Shown piece after piece: positions 7,074 to 15,898 of a stretch of DNA of 44,481 bases. The position numbers were made by a program, and so were the translations under genes. The stretch comes from Lachnospiraceae bacterium UBA5895. GTDB taxonomy: Bacteria; Bacillota; Clostridia; Lachnospirales; Lachnospiraceae. The notes beneath the pieces are model-generated. The model was given only the letters and a program-made list of their open reading frames with translations. It was not told where the DNA came from and searched no databases. Position 1 is the stretch's first letter, and each line of letters opens with the position of its first letter. The stretch spans positions 1-44,481 of the forward strand of contig DJEP01000035.1 of the NCBI GenBank assembly GCA_002431915.1, in the 5' to 3' direction.

Positions 7074-8936
7074 TTAATTTGTCATTAACAGCAGGTTTTC
7101 CAGAGAGGAAAAATCAGAAGTTCCCGCTTCCAAATAAAAAGAGTGGAACTTTCTGTCGGAATAGGTGGCGTTCCAGTGATTTTTCGCGGTATCCCGTAAT
7201 TTCAAAATTTCCAGATAGCCCACATAATACTTCGGGTAATTGCAGGGTTCCTCTGCAATATAAGTGTAGATCGCTTTGCAGACGTCCGGGGAATCAATGC
7301 CAAACTTCCCAAGGAACGTGGCGGTCTGATCGTATCCGGCACCTTCCCCGTGGATCAGAAGGTCCAACAGAGTATACATACACAGTTGGAGGCTGCGGGT
7401 GTGCTTCTCCAGCCGGGCAGCCTGCGCGGCATCGGTCTGTCCGGATTGCTCTAAAAGATCCGCCGCATAATCATAGGAAATAAACTCCACATATAATGCC
7501 CAGCCTTCCAAATATCCGCCGTACCAGACAAGCTTTCTCGCAGGATCAGTGTTTTTATCTAAAAAGGAACGGTTACTGTACACGGTCTGATAGAGATGCC
7601 CGGGAAAACCTTCGTGTGCCAGGGTCGTATAGAGTTCCAGACCCATGGGAGAGTTTCGACGGTTTATATAGATGACATTATTGTCGGAATCACCCAGGGG
7701 AGTTGTCAGGTAAAAGGCAGGAGCACTGTAAGGCTCCAGACTGGGGACGACATCCTTGACAGAAAAGGAGGGGGTGGGGTTACTGACAGGAAAGTCATTT
7801 ATCATACGTGACTGGAGATCGGAAAGCATTTCTTCCGGTTCCGTGAGGGGAAATTCTTCTGTGACCTCTTCAGAAAGCATGGAAATCAGAGAGGGGGACT
7901 GCTTTGCCAGGCTGCGAATGGCTGATTGTTCCTCCTGAAATTGCGCCAGAAGCATCTGCACCAGCTCTTTTTCCGAACGGGAGGAACCGGTCTCGGCGAA
8001 CAGCAGGTGGTGATAGTAGGTCTTTCCTTCCGGCAGCAGGGCGAGACCTTTCGGCAGAGAATCGGAAAGCTCTGCGGTGCCTCCGGGAACTGCCTGGTCG
8101 GCAGAGCCGGAAGGCTCCAGGGAGCATAGTCCGTCGGACAGTGCGGCATAGGCAGGCAGCACCACCGTGGCAAGCAGCCGGTCATTTTCCGTAAGGAGGG
8201 AAACGGTTTCTTCGGAAGATAGATTTTCGCGTGACTGTAATTCAACCAGCCGGTCTTCAAAAGTTGTTTGTAAGAAATGTGTTCCCTGTGTCAACTCTTT
8301 TGTGGTGACAATACTGTCACATTGCTTTCGAACTTTTTCCAGGGAGCAGGCGGGCATGAGGAAGCCTGCGGCAGCTTTTTCCTGCTCATAGAGGAGCAGG
8401 GAGGCGAAATAGTCGTCCACCTGGTCTAAGAGCGCCAGGTAGTCTGTCACATCCCGCTTTGTGCGGAAGGTGTACTCCGCCAGTAGGACGGGGAGCTGGG
8501 ACTGCATTCCCGAGGACGGGGACAGTGGATCATTGTAATAGGGGAACTGCGCCAGCGCCTGATCATTTTCCAGGGAACGTTTTAGGAGCGTATAGGTGAA
8601 AGCATTCTCCGGGGAGAGCCTGTCGTAAGCAATACAACTTAGTTGTCTAAGGAGCGTGGAACAGCGTTCCCTGCCGGATTCCGACTGGTCGGAGGTATAG
8701 ACAGGCAGGGCAGGTTTGTAATTCGTGATCCCGAAGGCAGCAGGATCCGCAATGGTGTAATGCATATTCAGGGTACTGGCAGTCATTTCTTCCCGGAAGA
8801 GCCGGGAGGTGAACTGCTCAAACCGCCTGTCTGCGGAGAAAAAGTGGGACAAAATGGTCATTGCACCGGTGAGGGTGCAGAGGAGACCGATACATATAAG
8901 CAGCTGGGGAAGAGAGAGAGAAGGACGTTTTCGCAC
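7074..8936 (-). CDS. membrane-anchored DUF885-family protein (putative metallopeptidase)
   Basis: This 620-residue protein has one N-terminal hydrophobic segment (about residues 8-30) that should serve as an uncleaved signal anchor, placing the rest outside the cell. The C-terminal half has the DUF885 hallmark HEGFPGH (H441, E442, H447), a zinc-peptidase-like motif, followed by YGGYLEGWALYVEFISYDY. This layout matches the gluzincin-like fold proposed for DUF885 proteins. The natural substrate is unknown. The central region 260-330 is rich in Ser, Gly and Leu and is poorly conserved. The start at 8936 is the only good ATG ahead of the anchor. The gene is divergent from araR, about 220 nt away. 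Confidence 0.87.
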   Translation of the reverse strand: MRKRPSLSLPQLLICIGLLCTLTGAMTILSHFFSADRRFEQFTSRLFREEMTASTLNMHYTIADPAAFGITNYKPALPVYTSDQSESGRERCSTLLRQLSCIAYDRLSPENAFTYTLLKRSLENDQALAQFPYYNDPLSPSSGMQSQLPVLLAEYTFRTKRDVTDYLALLDQVDDYFASLLLYEQEKAAAGFLMPACSLEKVRKQCDSIVTTKELTQGTHFLQTTFEDRLVELQSRENLSSEETVSLLTENDRLLATVVLPAYAALSDGLCSLEPSGSADQAVPGGTAELSDSLPKGLALLPEGKTYYHHLLFAETGSSRSEKELVQMLLAQFQEEQSAIRSLAKQSPSLISMLSEEVTEEFPLTEPEEMLSDLQSRMINDFPVSNPTPSFSVKDVVPSLEPYSAPAFYLTTPLGDSDNNVIYINRRNSPMGLELYTTLAHEGFPGHLYQTVYSNRSFLDKNTDPARKLVWYGGYLEGWALYVEFISYDYAADLLEQSGQTDAAQAARLEKHTRSLQLCMYTLLDLLIHGEGAGYDQTATFLGKFGIDSPDVCKAIYTYIAEEPCNYPKYYVGYLEILKLRDTAKNHWNATYSDRKFHSFYLEAGTSDFSSLENLLLMTN

Positions 8937-9062
8937 GATGATTACCTGGGAACGGAAAGTGTTAGTAAGAGTATATGAGGGTCTCCCACACGATAGACTT
9001 GATACGATTTATCTGTGGCGCAGGCGTACAAAACGTCCTTTGTGGAATCCTCTGGCAAAATA

Positions 9063-9081
9063 AGTTGTACACTATACAACT
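9063..9081. promoter_or_regulatory. inverted repeat, candidate AraR operator
   Basis: AGTTGTA (9063-9069) and TACAACT (9075-9081) form perfect 7-bp arms with a 5-bp centre. The TTGTAC core resembles the half-site of AraR operators from Bacillus. A further half-site-like TTTGTACGA lies between the -35 and -10 boxes of the araR promoter. This supports autoregulation by inference. Confidence 0.55.
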
Positions 9082-9116
9082 ATATATAAATGTATCTAAA
9101 ATAACAAAAAGCTGTA

Positions 9117-9145
9117 TTGACTTTGTACGATGACCTGATTATACT
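9117..9145 (+). promoter_or_regulatory. sigma-A-type promoter of araR
   Basis: TTGACT (9117-9122), 17-bp spacer, TATACT (9140-9145). The predicted start of transcription, near 9152, is only about four bases before the best ATG (9156). Confidence 0.6.
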
Positions 9146-9155
9146 GAAAGTGATT

Positions 9156-10253
9156 ATGGAGACAAAATATCAAAACCTGATTAACTACATACAGGAGCAG
9201 ATTACGGACGGACAACTGGGTCCCGGGGAGAAGGTTCCTTCGGAGAACCAGCTTGCGGAGCGGTTCCACATCAGCAGACAGACAGTGCGTAAGGCCATCG
9301 GTACTCTGGAGGAGAACGGACTGGTGCAGAGGATCCGGGGCAGCGGTACTTATGTCAGCTTCGACCGCCGGAAGAATCTGGAGCAGCGCAACAGCATCGC
9401 CGTGGTGACTACCTACGTGGACAGCTATATTTTCCCGAAGATCCTACAGGGCATGCAGAATACGTTATTTGAGAGCGGCTTCTCCGTGCAGATCTATTTT
9501 ACGAACAATACGCTGGACCGGGAGAAAAGCATTTTAAAGGATCTGCTAAAAAGGGACGATGTAGCAGGCGTGATCGTGGAAGGCACGAAGAGCGGGCTGC
9601 CGAATCCGAACCTGGATCTGTACCGCCACCTGATGGCGAGAAAGATCCCGCTTCTTTTTTTCAATACCTATTATCCGGAGCTGGAAGCACCCCATGTATC
9701 CCTCAACGATGCGGATACGGCTTATAAGGCGGTGCGCTATCTGATCGATAAGGGACATCAGAAGATCGGGGCAATCCTGAAGTTGGACGACGGACAGGGC
9801 AGGCAGCGGTATCTGGGGTATCTGCGTGCCATGGAAGAAGCAGGACTTATGGTAACGGATTCCCGGATGGTGTGGATCGACACGGACGAGTCGAAACAGT
9901 TGGGCTATTGCCGGGACCGCATTTTGGATCGGGTGGAGGAATGCACTGCACTTCTGGCATACAATGACCAGATCGCTTTCCAGCTGATTCGTATGTTAAC
10001 AGATCGGAAGATCCGGGTGCCGGAGGATGTATCAGTGATCAGCATTGACGATTCGGACTTGGCGAGACACAGCGAGGTGCCCATTACTTCCCTGCCCCAT
10101 CCTAAGGAAAATCTCGGGAAAAAGGCGGCGGAGACACTGTTACAGATGATCGCAGGTAAAAAAAAGGATCTGACCTACGAATTCGATACCCGGGTGGTGG
10201 AGAGAGAGTCTGTGGCGGAACGAGATGAAAACGGAAATAAAAATATGCGATAA
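9156..10253 (+). CDS. araR: AraR-type GntR/LacI-like arabinose repressor
   Basis: Residues 1-70 form a GntR-type winged helix (KVPSENQLAERFHISRQTVRK, then GLVQRIRGSGTYV). The rest is a LacI/periplasmic-binding-protein-like effector domain with IAVVTTYVDSYIFPKILQGM, YNDQIAFQLIRML, and VISIDDSDLARHSEVPITSL. This domain pairing is specific to AraR, the repressor released by L-arabinose. I chose the ATG at 9156 because it begins METKYQNLINYI, as relatives do; the in-frame TTG at 9117 lies inside the -35 box. No strong ribosome binding site precedes it. It is 38 nt from the FGGY kinase gene and araD follows, which supports the arabinose assignment. Confidence 0.9.
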   Translation: METKYQNLINYIQEQITDGQLGPGEKVPSENQLAERFHISRQTVRKAIGTLEENGLVQRIRGSGTYVSFDRRKNLEQRNSIAVVTTYVDSYIFPKILQGMQNTLFESGFSVQIYFTNNTLDREKSILKDLLKRDDVAGVIVEGTKSGLPNPNLDLYRHLMARKIPLLFFNTYYPELEAPHVSLNDADTAYKAVRYLIDKGHQKIGAILKLDDGQGRQRYLGYLRAMEEAGLMVTDSRMVWIDTDESKQLGYCRDRILDRVEECTALLAYNDQIAFQLIRMLTDRKIRVPEDVSVISIDDSDLARHSEVPITSLPHPKENLGKKAAETLLQMIAGKKKDLTYEFDTRVVERESVAERDENGNKNMR

Positions 10254-10291
10254 ATATAAAGAAGTGAAAAAAGTGAAAAGGAGAGAACACA

Positions 10292-11878
10292 ATGAGCGAA
10301 GCAGCAAAAGAAGCAATCAAAGCAGCAAAAACAGCCCTCGGTATTGAATTCGGATCCACCAGAATCAAGGCAGTACTGGTAGATGAAAGCCATGCACCCA
10401 TCGCTATGGGAACCTACGACTGGAAAAACCGACTGGAGAATAATATCTGGACCTACAGCCTGGAGGATATCTGGAAAGGACTGCAGGGCTGTTACAAGAG
10501 TCTGGAAGACGATGTGGAAGCAAAATACGGCGAGAAACTGACCGCTCTGGGATCCCTTGGATTCAGCGGCATGATGCACGGGTATATGCCTTTTAATGCA
10601 GAAGGAGAACTGCTGGTACCTTTCCGTACCTGGAGAAATACGATGACAGAGGAAGCCTGCAAGAAGCTGATTCCGGTATTTAACTTCAACATTCCTCAGA
10701 GATGGAGCATTGCGCATCTGTATCAGGCAATCTTAAGTGGAGAAGAGCATGTAAAGGATATCGCTTTCTTCACCACGCTGGCAGGCTATATTCACTGGAA
10801 ACTGTCCGGAGAAAAGGTACTTGGCATCGGTGAGGCAGCAGGCATGTTCCCTATTGATTCCACCATTATGGACTTCGATCAGAAGATGCTGGATCAGTTC
10901 GATGGATTACACGATTTTGACTGGAAGATTCGCGATATTCTGCCCAAGGTACTGGTAGCCGGAGAACCTGCCGGTGTCCTGACAGCAGAGGGTGCCAGAT
11001 TACTGGATCCCACCGGAACCTTACAGCCCGGTGCACCCATATGTCCTCCCGAGGGCGATGCGGGAACCGGAATGGTAGCCACCAACAGCGTGGCTGTCCG
11101 CACCGGTAATGTTTCTGCCGGAACCTCTGTTTTCGCTATGGTCGTACTGGAAAAGGCTATGGAAAAAGTACACGAAGAGATCGATATGGTCACAACTCCC
11201 GACGGTATGCCCGTGGCAATGGTACACTGCAATAACTGTACTTCCGATCTGAATGCCTGGGTAAGCCTTTTTGGGGAATGCGCAGAGAGCTTTGGGGTAA
11301 AAGTAGATAAGAATGAACTGTACGGTGTGCTGTACCGCAAGGCACTGGAAGGTGCTGCGGATTGCGGCGGCGTAACGGCATACAACTATTTTTCCGGAGA
11401 ACCCATCACCGGACTGGACGCAGGCCGCCCTATGGTGGTAAGAACTCCCGGCGCAGACTTCTCACTGGCGAACTTCATGCGCTCCCACCTGTACAGCGCA
11501 GTTGCTACGTTGAAGATCGGTATGGATATTCTGTTAAAAGAGGAGCATGTGGCAGTGGATTCTCTCATGGGACACGGTGGATTCTTCAAGACTCCCATAG
11601 TGGGACAGCGCGTCATGGCAGCCGGCATGAATGCACCGATCACCGTTATGGATACAGCAAGTGAAGGCGGTGCCTGGGGGATTGCCATCCTGGCAGCTTT
11701 TATGAAAGAGAAAAAAGACGGCGAGACCTTTTCTTCTTATCTGAATGACAAGATATTCGCAGGACAGACCGGAACCACATTGAATCCGGATCCTGAGGAT
11801 GTGAAGGGATTTGATGCTTTCCTGGAAGAGTACAAGAGACTGCTCCCCGCGGAAAAAGCAGCAGTTGACGCAAAATAA
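10292..11878 (+). CDS. FGGY-family sugar kinase, probably the ribulokinase of the ara operon
   Basis: This 528-residue protein opens with the ATP-binding phosphate-1 motif LGIEFGSTRIKAVLVD and has the two-domain FGGY layout with GFSGMMHGYMPFNAEGELL, a CPPEGDAGTGMVATNSVAVRTG loop and, near the C-terminus, MGHGGFFKTPIVGQRVMAAG. FGGY kinases phosphorylate ketoses or polyols. Its place between araR and araD points to L-ribulose as substrate, giving L-ribulose 5-phosphate. It is not a close look-alike of classical AraB, so the substrate remains an inference. A GGAGAG ribosome binding site precedes the ATG. The next 144 nt to araD contain short stem-loops but no gene. Confidence 0.83.
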   Translation: MSEAAKEAIKAAKTALGIEFGSTRIKAVLVDESHAPIAMGTYDWKNRLENNIWTYSLEDIWKGLQGCYKSLEDDVEAKYGEKLTALGSLGFSGMMHGYMPFNAEGELLVPFRTWRNTMTEEACKKLIPVFNFNIPQRWSIAHLYQAILSGEEHVKDIAFFTTLAGYIHWKLSGEKVLGIGEAAGMFPIDSTIMDFDQKMLDQFDGLHDFDWKIRDILPKVLVAGEPAGVLTAEGARLLDPTGTLQPGAPICPPEGDAGTGMVATNSVAVRTGNVSAGTSVFAMVVLEKAMEKVHEEIDMVTTPDGMPVAMVHCNNCTSDLNAWVSLFGECAESFGVKVDKNELYGVLYRKALEGAADCGGVTAYNYFSGEPITGLDAGRPMVVRTPGADFSLANFMRSHLYSAVATLKIGMDILLKEEHVAVDSLMGHGGFFKTPIVGQRVMAAGMNAPITVMDTASEGGAWGIAILAAFMKEKKDGETFSSYLNDKIFAGQTGTTLNPDPEDVKGFDAFLEEYKRLLPAEKAAVDAK

Positions 11879-12022
11879 ATTTTCAGACGTAAAATATGCG
11901 CCTGCACAGTGTCCGGAAGGAGACCGTACATAAGGACATGCACCTGAGTATGCGGCGTACAAGTGCACGACACTTATGTGCCGGAAAGCTTGCAGGATGT
12001 AGAAAGAAATGAGGTTTAATAT

Positions 12023-12727
12023 ATGTTAGAAGAATTAAAACAGAAAGTATATGAAGCAAATATGGATCTGCCCCGGTACGGTCTGGTGACTTTTACCTGG
12101 GGAAATGTAAGTGCCATTGACCGGGAGAGCGGACTGTTCGTCATCAAACCCAGTGGTGTGGATTATGACAGGCTGACACCGGAGATGATGGTAGTCATGG
12201 ATCTGAACGGCAATAGGGTAGAGGGGAACCTGAATCCCTCTTCCGACACCGCCACCCATCTGGAGCTGTACAAGGCTTTCCAGGAGATCGGCGGAGTTGT
12301 ACATACTCATTCTTCCTATGCGACCAGCTGGGCTCAGGCAGGAAGAGACATTCCCTGCTACGGTACGACCCATGCGGATTACATTTACGGACCGGTTCCC
12401 TGTGTGCGTTGCCTGACAAAAGAAGAGATCGAGGAGGCTTATGAGGAAAATACCGGTCATCTGATCGTTAATGAATTTAAACGTCTGGGCAAGGATCCTG
12501 TGGCAGTGCCCGCGGTCCTGTGCAAAAATCACGGACCGTTTGCATGGGGCAAGGATGCAAAAGAGGCGGTTCATAATGCCGTGGTACTGGAGGAAGTAGC
12601 AAAAATGGCATACCGCGCCGAGACCATCAACCCCAGGATTCAGCCGGCACCGCAGGAATTGCAGGATAAGCACTATTATCGCAAGCATGGAAAGAATGCA
12701 TACTATGGTCAAACAACTTTGAAATAG
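12023..12727 (+). CDS. araD: L-ribulose-5-phosphate 4-epimerase AraD
   Basis: This 234-residue class II aldolase-fold enzyme interconverts L-ribulose 5-phosphate and D-xylulose 5-phosphate, feeding arabinose carbon into the pentose phosphate pathway. Family features are TFTWGNVSAIDRESGLFVIKP (phosphate and substrate loop), NLNPSSDTATHLELY, the metal-binding HTHSSYAT, GTTHADYIYGPVPCVR and KNHGPFAWG with the third histidine. The length is standard. The start has GAGG upstream. The stop codon (12725-12727) lies inside the left arm of a long hairpin at 12724-12784. Its product is the substrate pool used by the transketolase encoded next. Confidence 0.95.
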   Translation: MLEELKQKVYEANMDLPRYGLVTFTWGNVSAIDRESGLFVIKPSGVDYDRLTPEMMVVMDLNGNRVEGNLNPSSDTATHLELYKAFQEIGGVVHTHSSYATSWAQAGRDIPCYGTTHADYIYGPVPCVRCLTKEEIEEAYEENTGHLIVNEFKRLGKDPVAVPAVLCKNHGPFAWGKDAKEAVHNAVVLEEVAKMAYRAETINPRIQPAPQELQDKHYYRKHGKNAYYGQTTLK

Positions 12728-12784
12728 AATTTGGCTTATAGTGCGTGGACGCTTGCGTACTAAGCACTATATGACAAATTCTAT
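12724..12784. other. long three-segment stem-loop after araD
   Basis: Outer arms ATAGAATTTG (12724-12733) and CAAATTCTAT (12775-12784) are perfect. A middle segment ATAGTGC (12738-12744) pairs with GCACTAT (12764-12770), and an inner ACGC/GCGT pair is near the tip. There is no T-run, so a simple intrinsic terminator is unlikely. Confidence 0.7.
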
Positions 12785-12793
12785 TAGCGAAGC

Positions 12794-12849
12794 GCCCCTC
12801 CATGAAATGAATTTTCGAACGAAGTGAGAAAATTTATGAATGGCAGGGC
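12794..12849. other. second imperfect stem-loop between araD and transketolase
   Basis: The pieces GCCC, CCAT and AATTTTC on the left pair in order with GAAAATT, ATGG and GGGC on the right, with small bulges. It starts 10 nt after the previous hairpin, so the 236-nt gap holds two large stem-loops and then the promoter. Confidence 0.55.
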
Positions 12850-12886
12850 AAAGTTGTTTGAGTAGAAATCGCAATTCTTTTACTAG

Positions 12887-12912
12887 ACTAGCATCGGGAA
12901 GTATGCTAGTAT
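12887..12912 (+). promoter_or_regulatory. transketolase promoter with overlapping inverted repeat
   Basis: ACTAGCAT (12887-12894) and ATGCTAGT (12903-12910) form perfect 8-bp arms with an 8-nt centre. The right arm overlaps an extended -10 sequence TGCTAGTAT (12904-12912 region). A bound regulator would block the promoter. The -35 region is weak. Confidence 0.5.
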
Positions 12913-12963
12913 AACAACGTAAATTGTAACAGACAAGCCAGTGATGGCGGAATGGAGGAGACA

Positions 12964-13806
12964 ATGAAGAATTTAGAACTGCAAAAGCGTGCCAATGATG
13001 TCCGCAAGGGCATTGTGACCGCAGTTCATGGTGCGAAAGCAGGACATCCCGGCGGATCCCTGTCAGCCGCAGATATTTTTACATTTTTATATTTCGAGGA
13101 GATGAATATTGATCCGAAGAACCCCGATATGGAGGAACGAGACAGATTCGTGCTGTCCAAGGGTCATACAGCTCCCGGCCTTTACTCCGCACTGGCTTAC
13201 AGAGGATATTTCCCGGTAGAGGATCTGCCTACCCTGCGTCACTTGGGTTCCTACCTGCAGGGTCATCCCTGCATCCATATCCCCGGTGTGGATATGTCTT
13301 CCGGATCCCTGGGTCAGGGTATCTCCGCAGCAGTAGGTATGGCACTGGGTGCGAAGATGGACAACCGCGATTTCCGTGTATACACATTGCTCGGTGACGG
13401 TGAGATCGAGGAAGGTCAGGTATGGGAGGCAGCAATGTTCGCAGGCTTCCGTAAGCTGGACAACCTGTGTGTTATGGTAGATAACAACAATCTGCAGATC
13501 GACGGACCTATCGATCAGGTATGTTCTCCTTATCCCATTGATAAGAAGTTCGAGGCGTTCAATTTCCATGTGATCAATGCCGATGCCCACGATTTTGATG
13601 CGATCCGCGCAGCATTCAGGGAAGCAAGAGAGACCAAGGGTATGCCCACCTGTATCGTATTCCACAGCGTGAAGGGTAAGGGAGTGTCTTTCATGGAGAA
13701 CAGCGTGGACTGGCACGGCAAGGCTCCCAACGATGAGGAGTATGCAATTGCAATGGCAGACCTTGATAAGATCGAGAAAGAATTAGAGAAAGCAGGTGAG
13801 CAGTAA
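12964..13806 (+). CDS. transketolase, N-terminal subunit
   Basis: This 280-residue protein is the thiamine-diphosphate-binding half of a split transketolase. Motifs are GHPGGSLSAADIF, LSKGHTAPGLYSALAYRG and the cofactor and metal motif GDGEIEEGQVWEA followed by VDNNNLQIDG. With the C-terminal half it transfers two-carbon ketol units between pentose, tetrose and hexose phosphates in the cytoplasm. I chose the ATG at 12964 because GGAGGAG (12954-12960) is correctly spaced; the ATG at 12952 would lie within that site. The stop codon overlaps the next start by one base (TAATG), so the two halves are translationally coupled. Proximity to araD fits pentose catabolism. Confidence 0.95.
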   Translation: MKNLELQKRANDVRKGIVTAVHGAKAGHPGGSLSAADIFTFLYFEEMNIDPKNPDMEERDRFVLSKGHTAPGLYSALAYRGYFPVEDLPTLRHLGSYLQGHPCIHIPGVDMSSGSLGQGISAAVGMALGAKMDNRDFRVYTLLGDGEIEEGQVWEAAMFAGFRKLDNLCVMVDNNNLQIDGPIDQVCSPYPIDKKFEAFNFHVINADAHDFDAIRAAFREARETKGMPTCIVFHSVKGKGVSFMENSVDWHGKAPNDEEYAIAMADLDKIEKELEKAGEQ

Positions 13807-14750
13807 TGGCAGAAAATACCGTAAAAAAGATTGCAACCAGAGAAAGCTATGGTAACTCCCTGAAGGAGCTGGCAGAAGAATTCCCCAATCTGGTAGTATT
13901 GGATGCCGACCTGGCAGCAGCTACCAAGACCGCTATCTTCCGTAAGGCATATCCCGACCGCCACATCGACTGCGGTATCGCAGAAGCCAATATGATGGGC
14001 GTGGCAGCAGGACTGTCTTTGGTAGGCAAGATTCCTTTCGCAAGCTCTTTTGCAATGTTCGCAGCTGGACGTGCTTTTGAGCAGGTGCGTAACTCTATCG
14101 GTTACCCTCATCTGAATGTCAAGATCGGTGCGACCCATGCAGGTATCACCGTAGGTGAGGACGGCGCTACCCATCAGTGTAACGAGGATATCGCCCTGAT
14201 GCGCACCATCCCCGGCATGGTAGTAATGTGCCCTTCTGATGATGTGGAGGCAAGAGCCGCTGTTCGCGCCGCTCTGGAATATGAAGGACCTGTATACATC
14301 CGTTTCGGACGTGCCGCAGTGCCTGTGATCAACGATCATCCCGGCTATCATTTCGAGATCGGCAAGGGAACCGTAGTCCGTGAAGGTAAGGATGTCACCA
14401 TCGTAGCCACCGGTATCTGTGTAGATTCCGCTCTGGGTGCAGCGAAGATGCTGGAAGAGGAAGGCATCAGTGCAGAGGTTGTAAACATCTGTACTATCAA
14501 GCCTCTGGATGAAGAGATCATCCTTAACAGCGCGAAGAAGACCGGCAAGGTAGTCACCGTGGAAGAGCATTCCGTCATCGGTGGACTGGGAAGCGCAGTA
14601 TGTGATTGCCTGTGCGCACACTATCCCGTACCTGTGAAGAAGGTCGGTATGCAGGATGTCTTCGGTGAGTCCGGTTCCGCGGCTGCTCTGGTAGAGAAGT
14701 ACGGTCTGGATGCCAAGGGCGTTTACAAGTCTGTAAAAGAATTCCTGTAA
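13806..14750 (+). CDS. transketolase, C-terminal subunit
   Basis: This 314-residue protein carries the pyrimidine-binding domain (CGIAEANMMGVAAGLSLVG, PFASSFAMFAAGRAFEQVRN, then THAGITVGEDGATHQCNED) and the C-terminal transketolase domain with VTVEEHSVIGGLGSAV. Transketolases built from two polypeptides are common in clostridia. The start overlaps the previous stop. The length matches the family. The strong terminator at 14770 closes this two-gene unit. Confidence 0.95.
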   Translation: MAENTVKKIATRESYGNSLKELAEEFPNLVVLDADLAAATKTAIFRKAYPDRHIDCGIAEANMMGVAAGLSLVGKIPFASSFAMFAAGRAFEQVRNSIGYPHLNVKIGATHAGITVGEDGATHQCNEDIALMRTIPGMVVMCPSDDVEARAAVRAALEYEGPVYIRFGRAAVPVINDHPGYHFEIGKGTVVREGKDVTIVATGICVDSALGAAKMLEEEGISAEVVNICTIKPLDEEIILNSAKKTGKVVTVEEHSVIGGLGSAVCDCLCAHYPVPVKKVGMQDVFGESGSAAALVEKYGLDAKGVYKSVKEFL

Positions 14751-14769
14751 GGAATAAAGAATATCAAGG

Positions 14770-14813
14770 AGAAGCTGCCGGTTATGTGAAAACAGAGACT
14801 GGCGGCTTCTTTT
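14770..14813 (+). terminator. rho-independent terminator after transketolase
   Basis: AGAAGCTGCCGGT (14770-14782) pairs with ACTGGCGGCTTCT (14798-14810) using two G-T pairs, with a 15-nt loop, then TTTT. Confidence 0.9.
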
Positions 14814-14975
14814 GCGTCATGGTATCATAAATTCATCATGACTGCCCGCAGACGAAGCAGCCTGAATATGTGAAGACAAAATAGAATGCGGTCACAGGAA
14901 TATATTGATAAATACAGGTACCCGGGAGGAAGGTATGGACTGGATGGATCTGGGGCGGAAAGGAAAGATATTCTC

Positions 14976-15890
14976 ATGAAATATGTAATTATCGGAGCCG
15001 GAGGAACCGGTGGAATTTTAGGATTTTATATGACGAAGGCGGGAAAAGATGTTACTCTGATCGCCAGGGGCAGGCATCTGGCAGCCATGCGGGAAAAGGG
15101 ACTTGCCGTGGAAAAAATGTGGGACGGCACCACCGAGACCATCCCGGTAAAAGCTACGGATATGGAACACTATGACGAGCAGCCGGATGTGGTACTGGTC
15201 TGTGTGAAAGGCTATTCTCTGGAAGATACCATTCCATTTATTCAAAAGGTGGCAAAGCCTTCGACGATGGTGATTCCGGTGCTGAATATCTACGGAACCG
15301 GTGCAAAGCTGCAGGAGAAGCTGCCGGAACTTCTGGTGACTGACGGCTGTATCTATGTCTCTGCCAATATTAAGGAACCGGGAGTGCTGATCCAGCATGG
15401 TAAGATTCTGCGTGTGGTATATGGAGTCCGTACAAAGGAAGAATACAATTCCCGCTTAGAAGAAATCAAGAGGGATTTTGATGCCAGTGGAATCGATGGC
15501 GTATTGTCCGAAAATATCCGCAGGGATGCCCTGGAGAAGTTTTCTTATGTATCGCCCATCGGTGCGGCGGGACTTTACTATCATGCCACCGCAGCGGACT
15601 TCCAGAGAGAGGGAGAGCAGCGGGAAGCCTTCAAGACCATGATCCGGGAGATTGCCGCACTGGCAGAAGCCATGGGAGTTCCCTTCCAGAGAGATATGGT
15701 GGAGGTGAACCTGAAGATATTGTCCACCCTGGCTCCGGAAGCCACCACTTCCATGCAGAGAGATGTCATGGATGGAAAAGATTCCGAGATTGATGGACTC
15801 GTGTATGAAGTCGTCCGCATGGGCGAGAGATACCGTGTGCCGGTGCTTATGTATGCGAAAGTAGCGGAGAGATTACGCGAGACGTTGTAA
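14976..15890 (+). CDS. ketopantoate reductase-family protein (PanE/ApbA type)
   Basis: This 304-residue protein has an N-terminal Rossmann fold with the dinucleotide motif IIGAGGTGGILG, the family segment VVLVCVKGYSLEDTIPFI and a helical C-terminal domain (EKFSYVSPIGAAGLYYHATA). Classical PanE reduces 2-dehydropantoate to pantoate with NADPH. Many Lachnospiraceae carry several paralogues, so the true substrate may differ. The ATG at 14976 follows AAAGGAAAG; a 30-residue in-frame extension upstream lacks family character. It is monocistronic between the transketolase terminator and a gene-free region. A second, divergent member of the family is found at 24218. Confidence 0.85.
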   Translation: MKYVIIGAGGTGGILGFYMTKAGKDVTLIARGRHLAAMREKGLAVEKMWDGTTETIPVKATDMEHYDEQPDVVLVCVKGYSLEDTIPFIQKVAKPSTMVIPVLNIYGTGAKLQEKLPELLVTDGCIYVSANIKEPGVLIQHGKILRVVYGVRTKEEYNSRLEEIKRDFDASGIDGVLSENIRRDALEKFSYVSPIGAAGLYYHATAADFQREGEQREAFKTMIREIAALAEAMGVPFQRDMVEVNLKILSTLAPEATTSMQRDVMDGKDSEIDGLVYEVVRMGERYRVPVLMYAKVAERLRETL

Positions 15891-15898
15891 ATGGAGAG

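Noticed and set aside
13530..14621. A 363-codon minus-strand frame across the transketolase halves
   Set aside because: Transketolase motifs on the plus strand are unmistakable; the reverse frame has no family features.
14886..14975. Longer N-terminus for the PanE-like protein
   Set aside because: The Rossmann motif of this family begins right at the N-terminus, and the ATG at 14976 has a good ribosome binding site.
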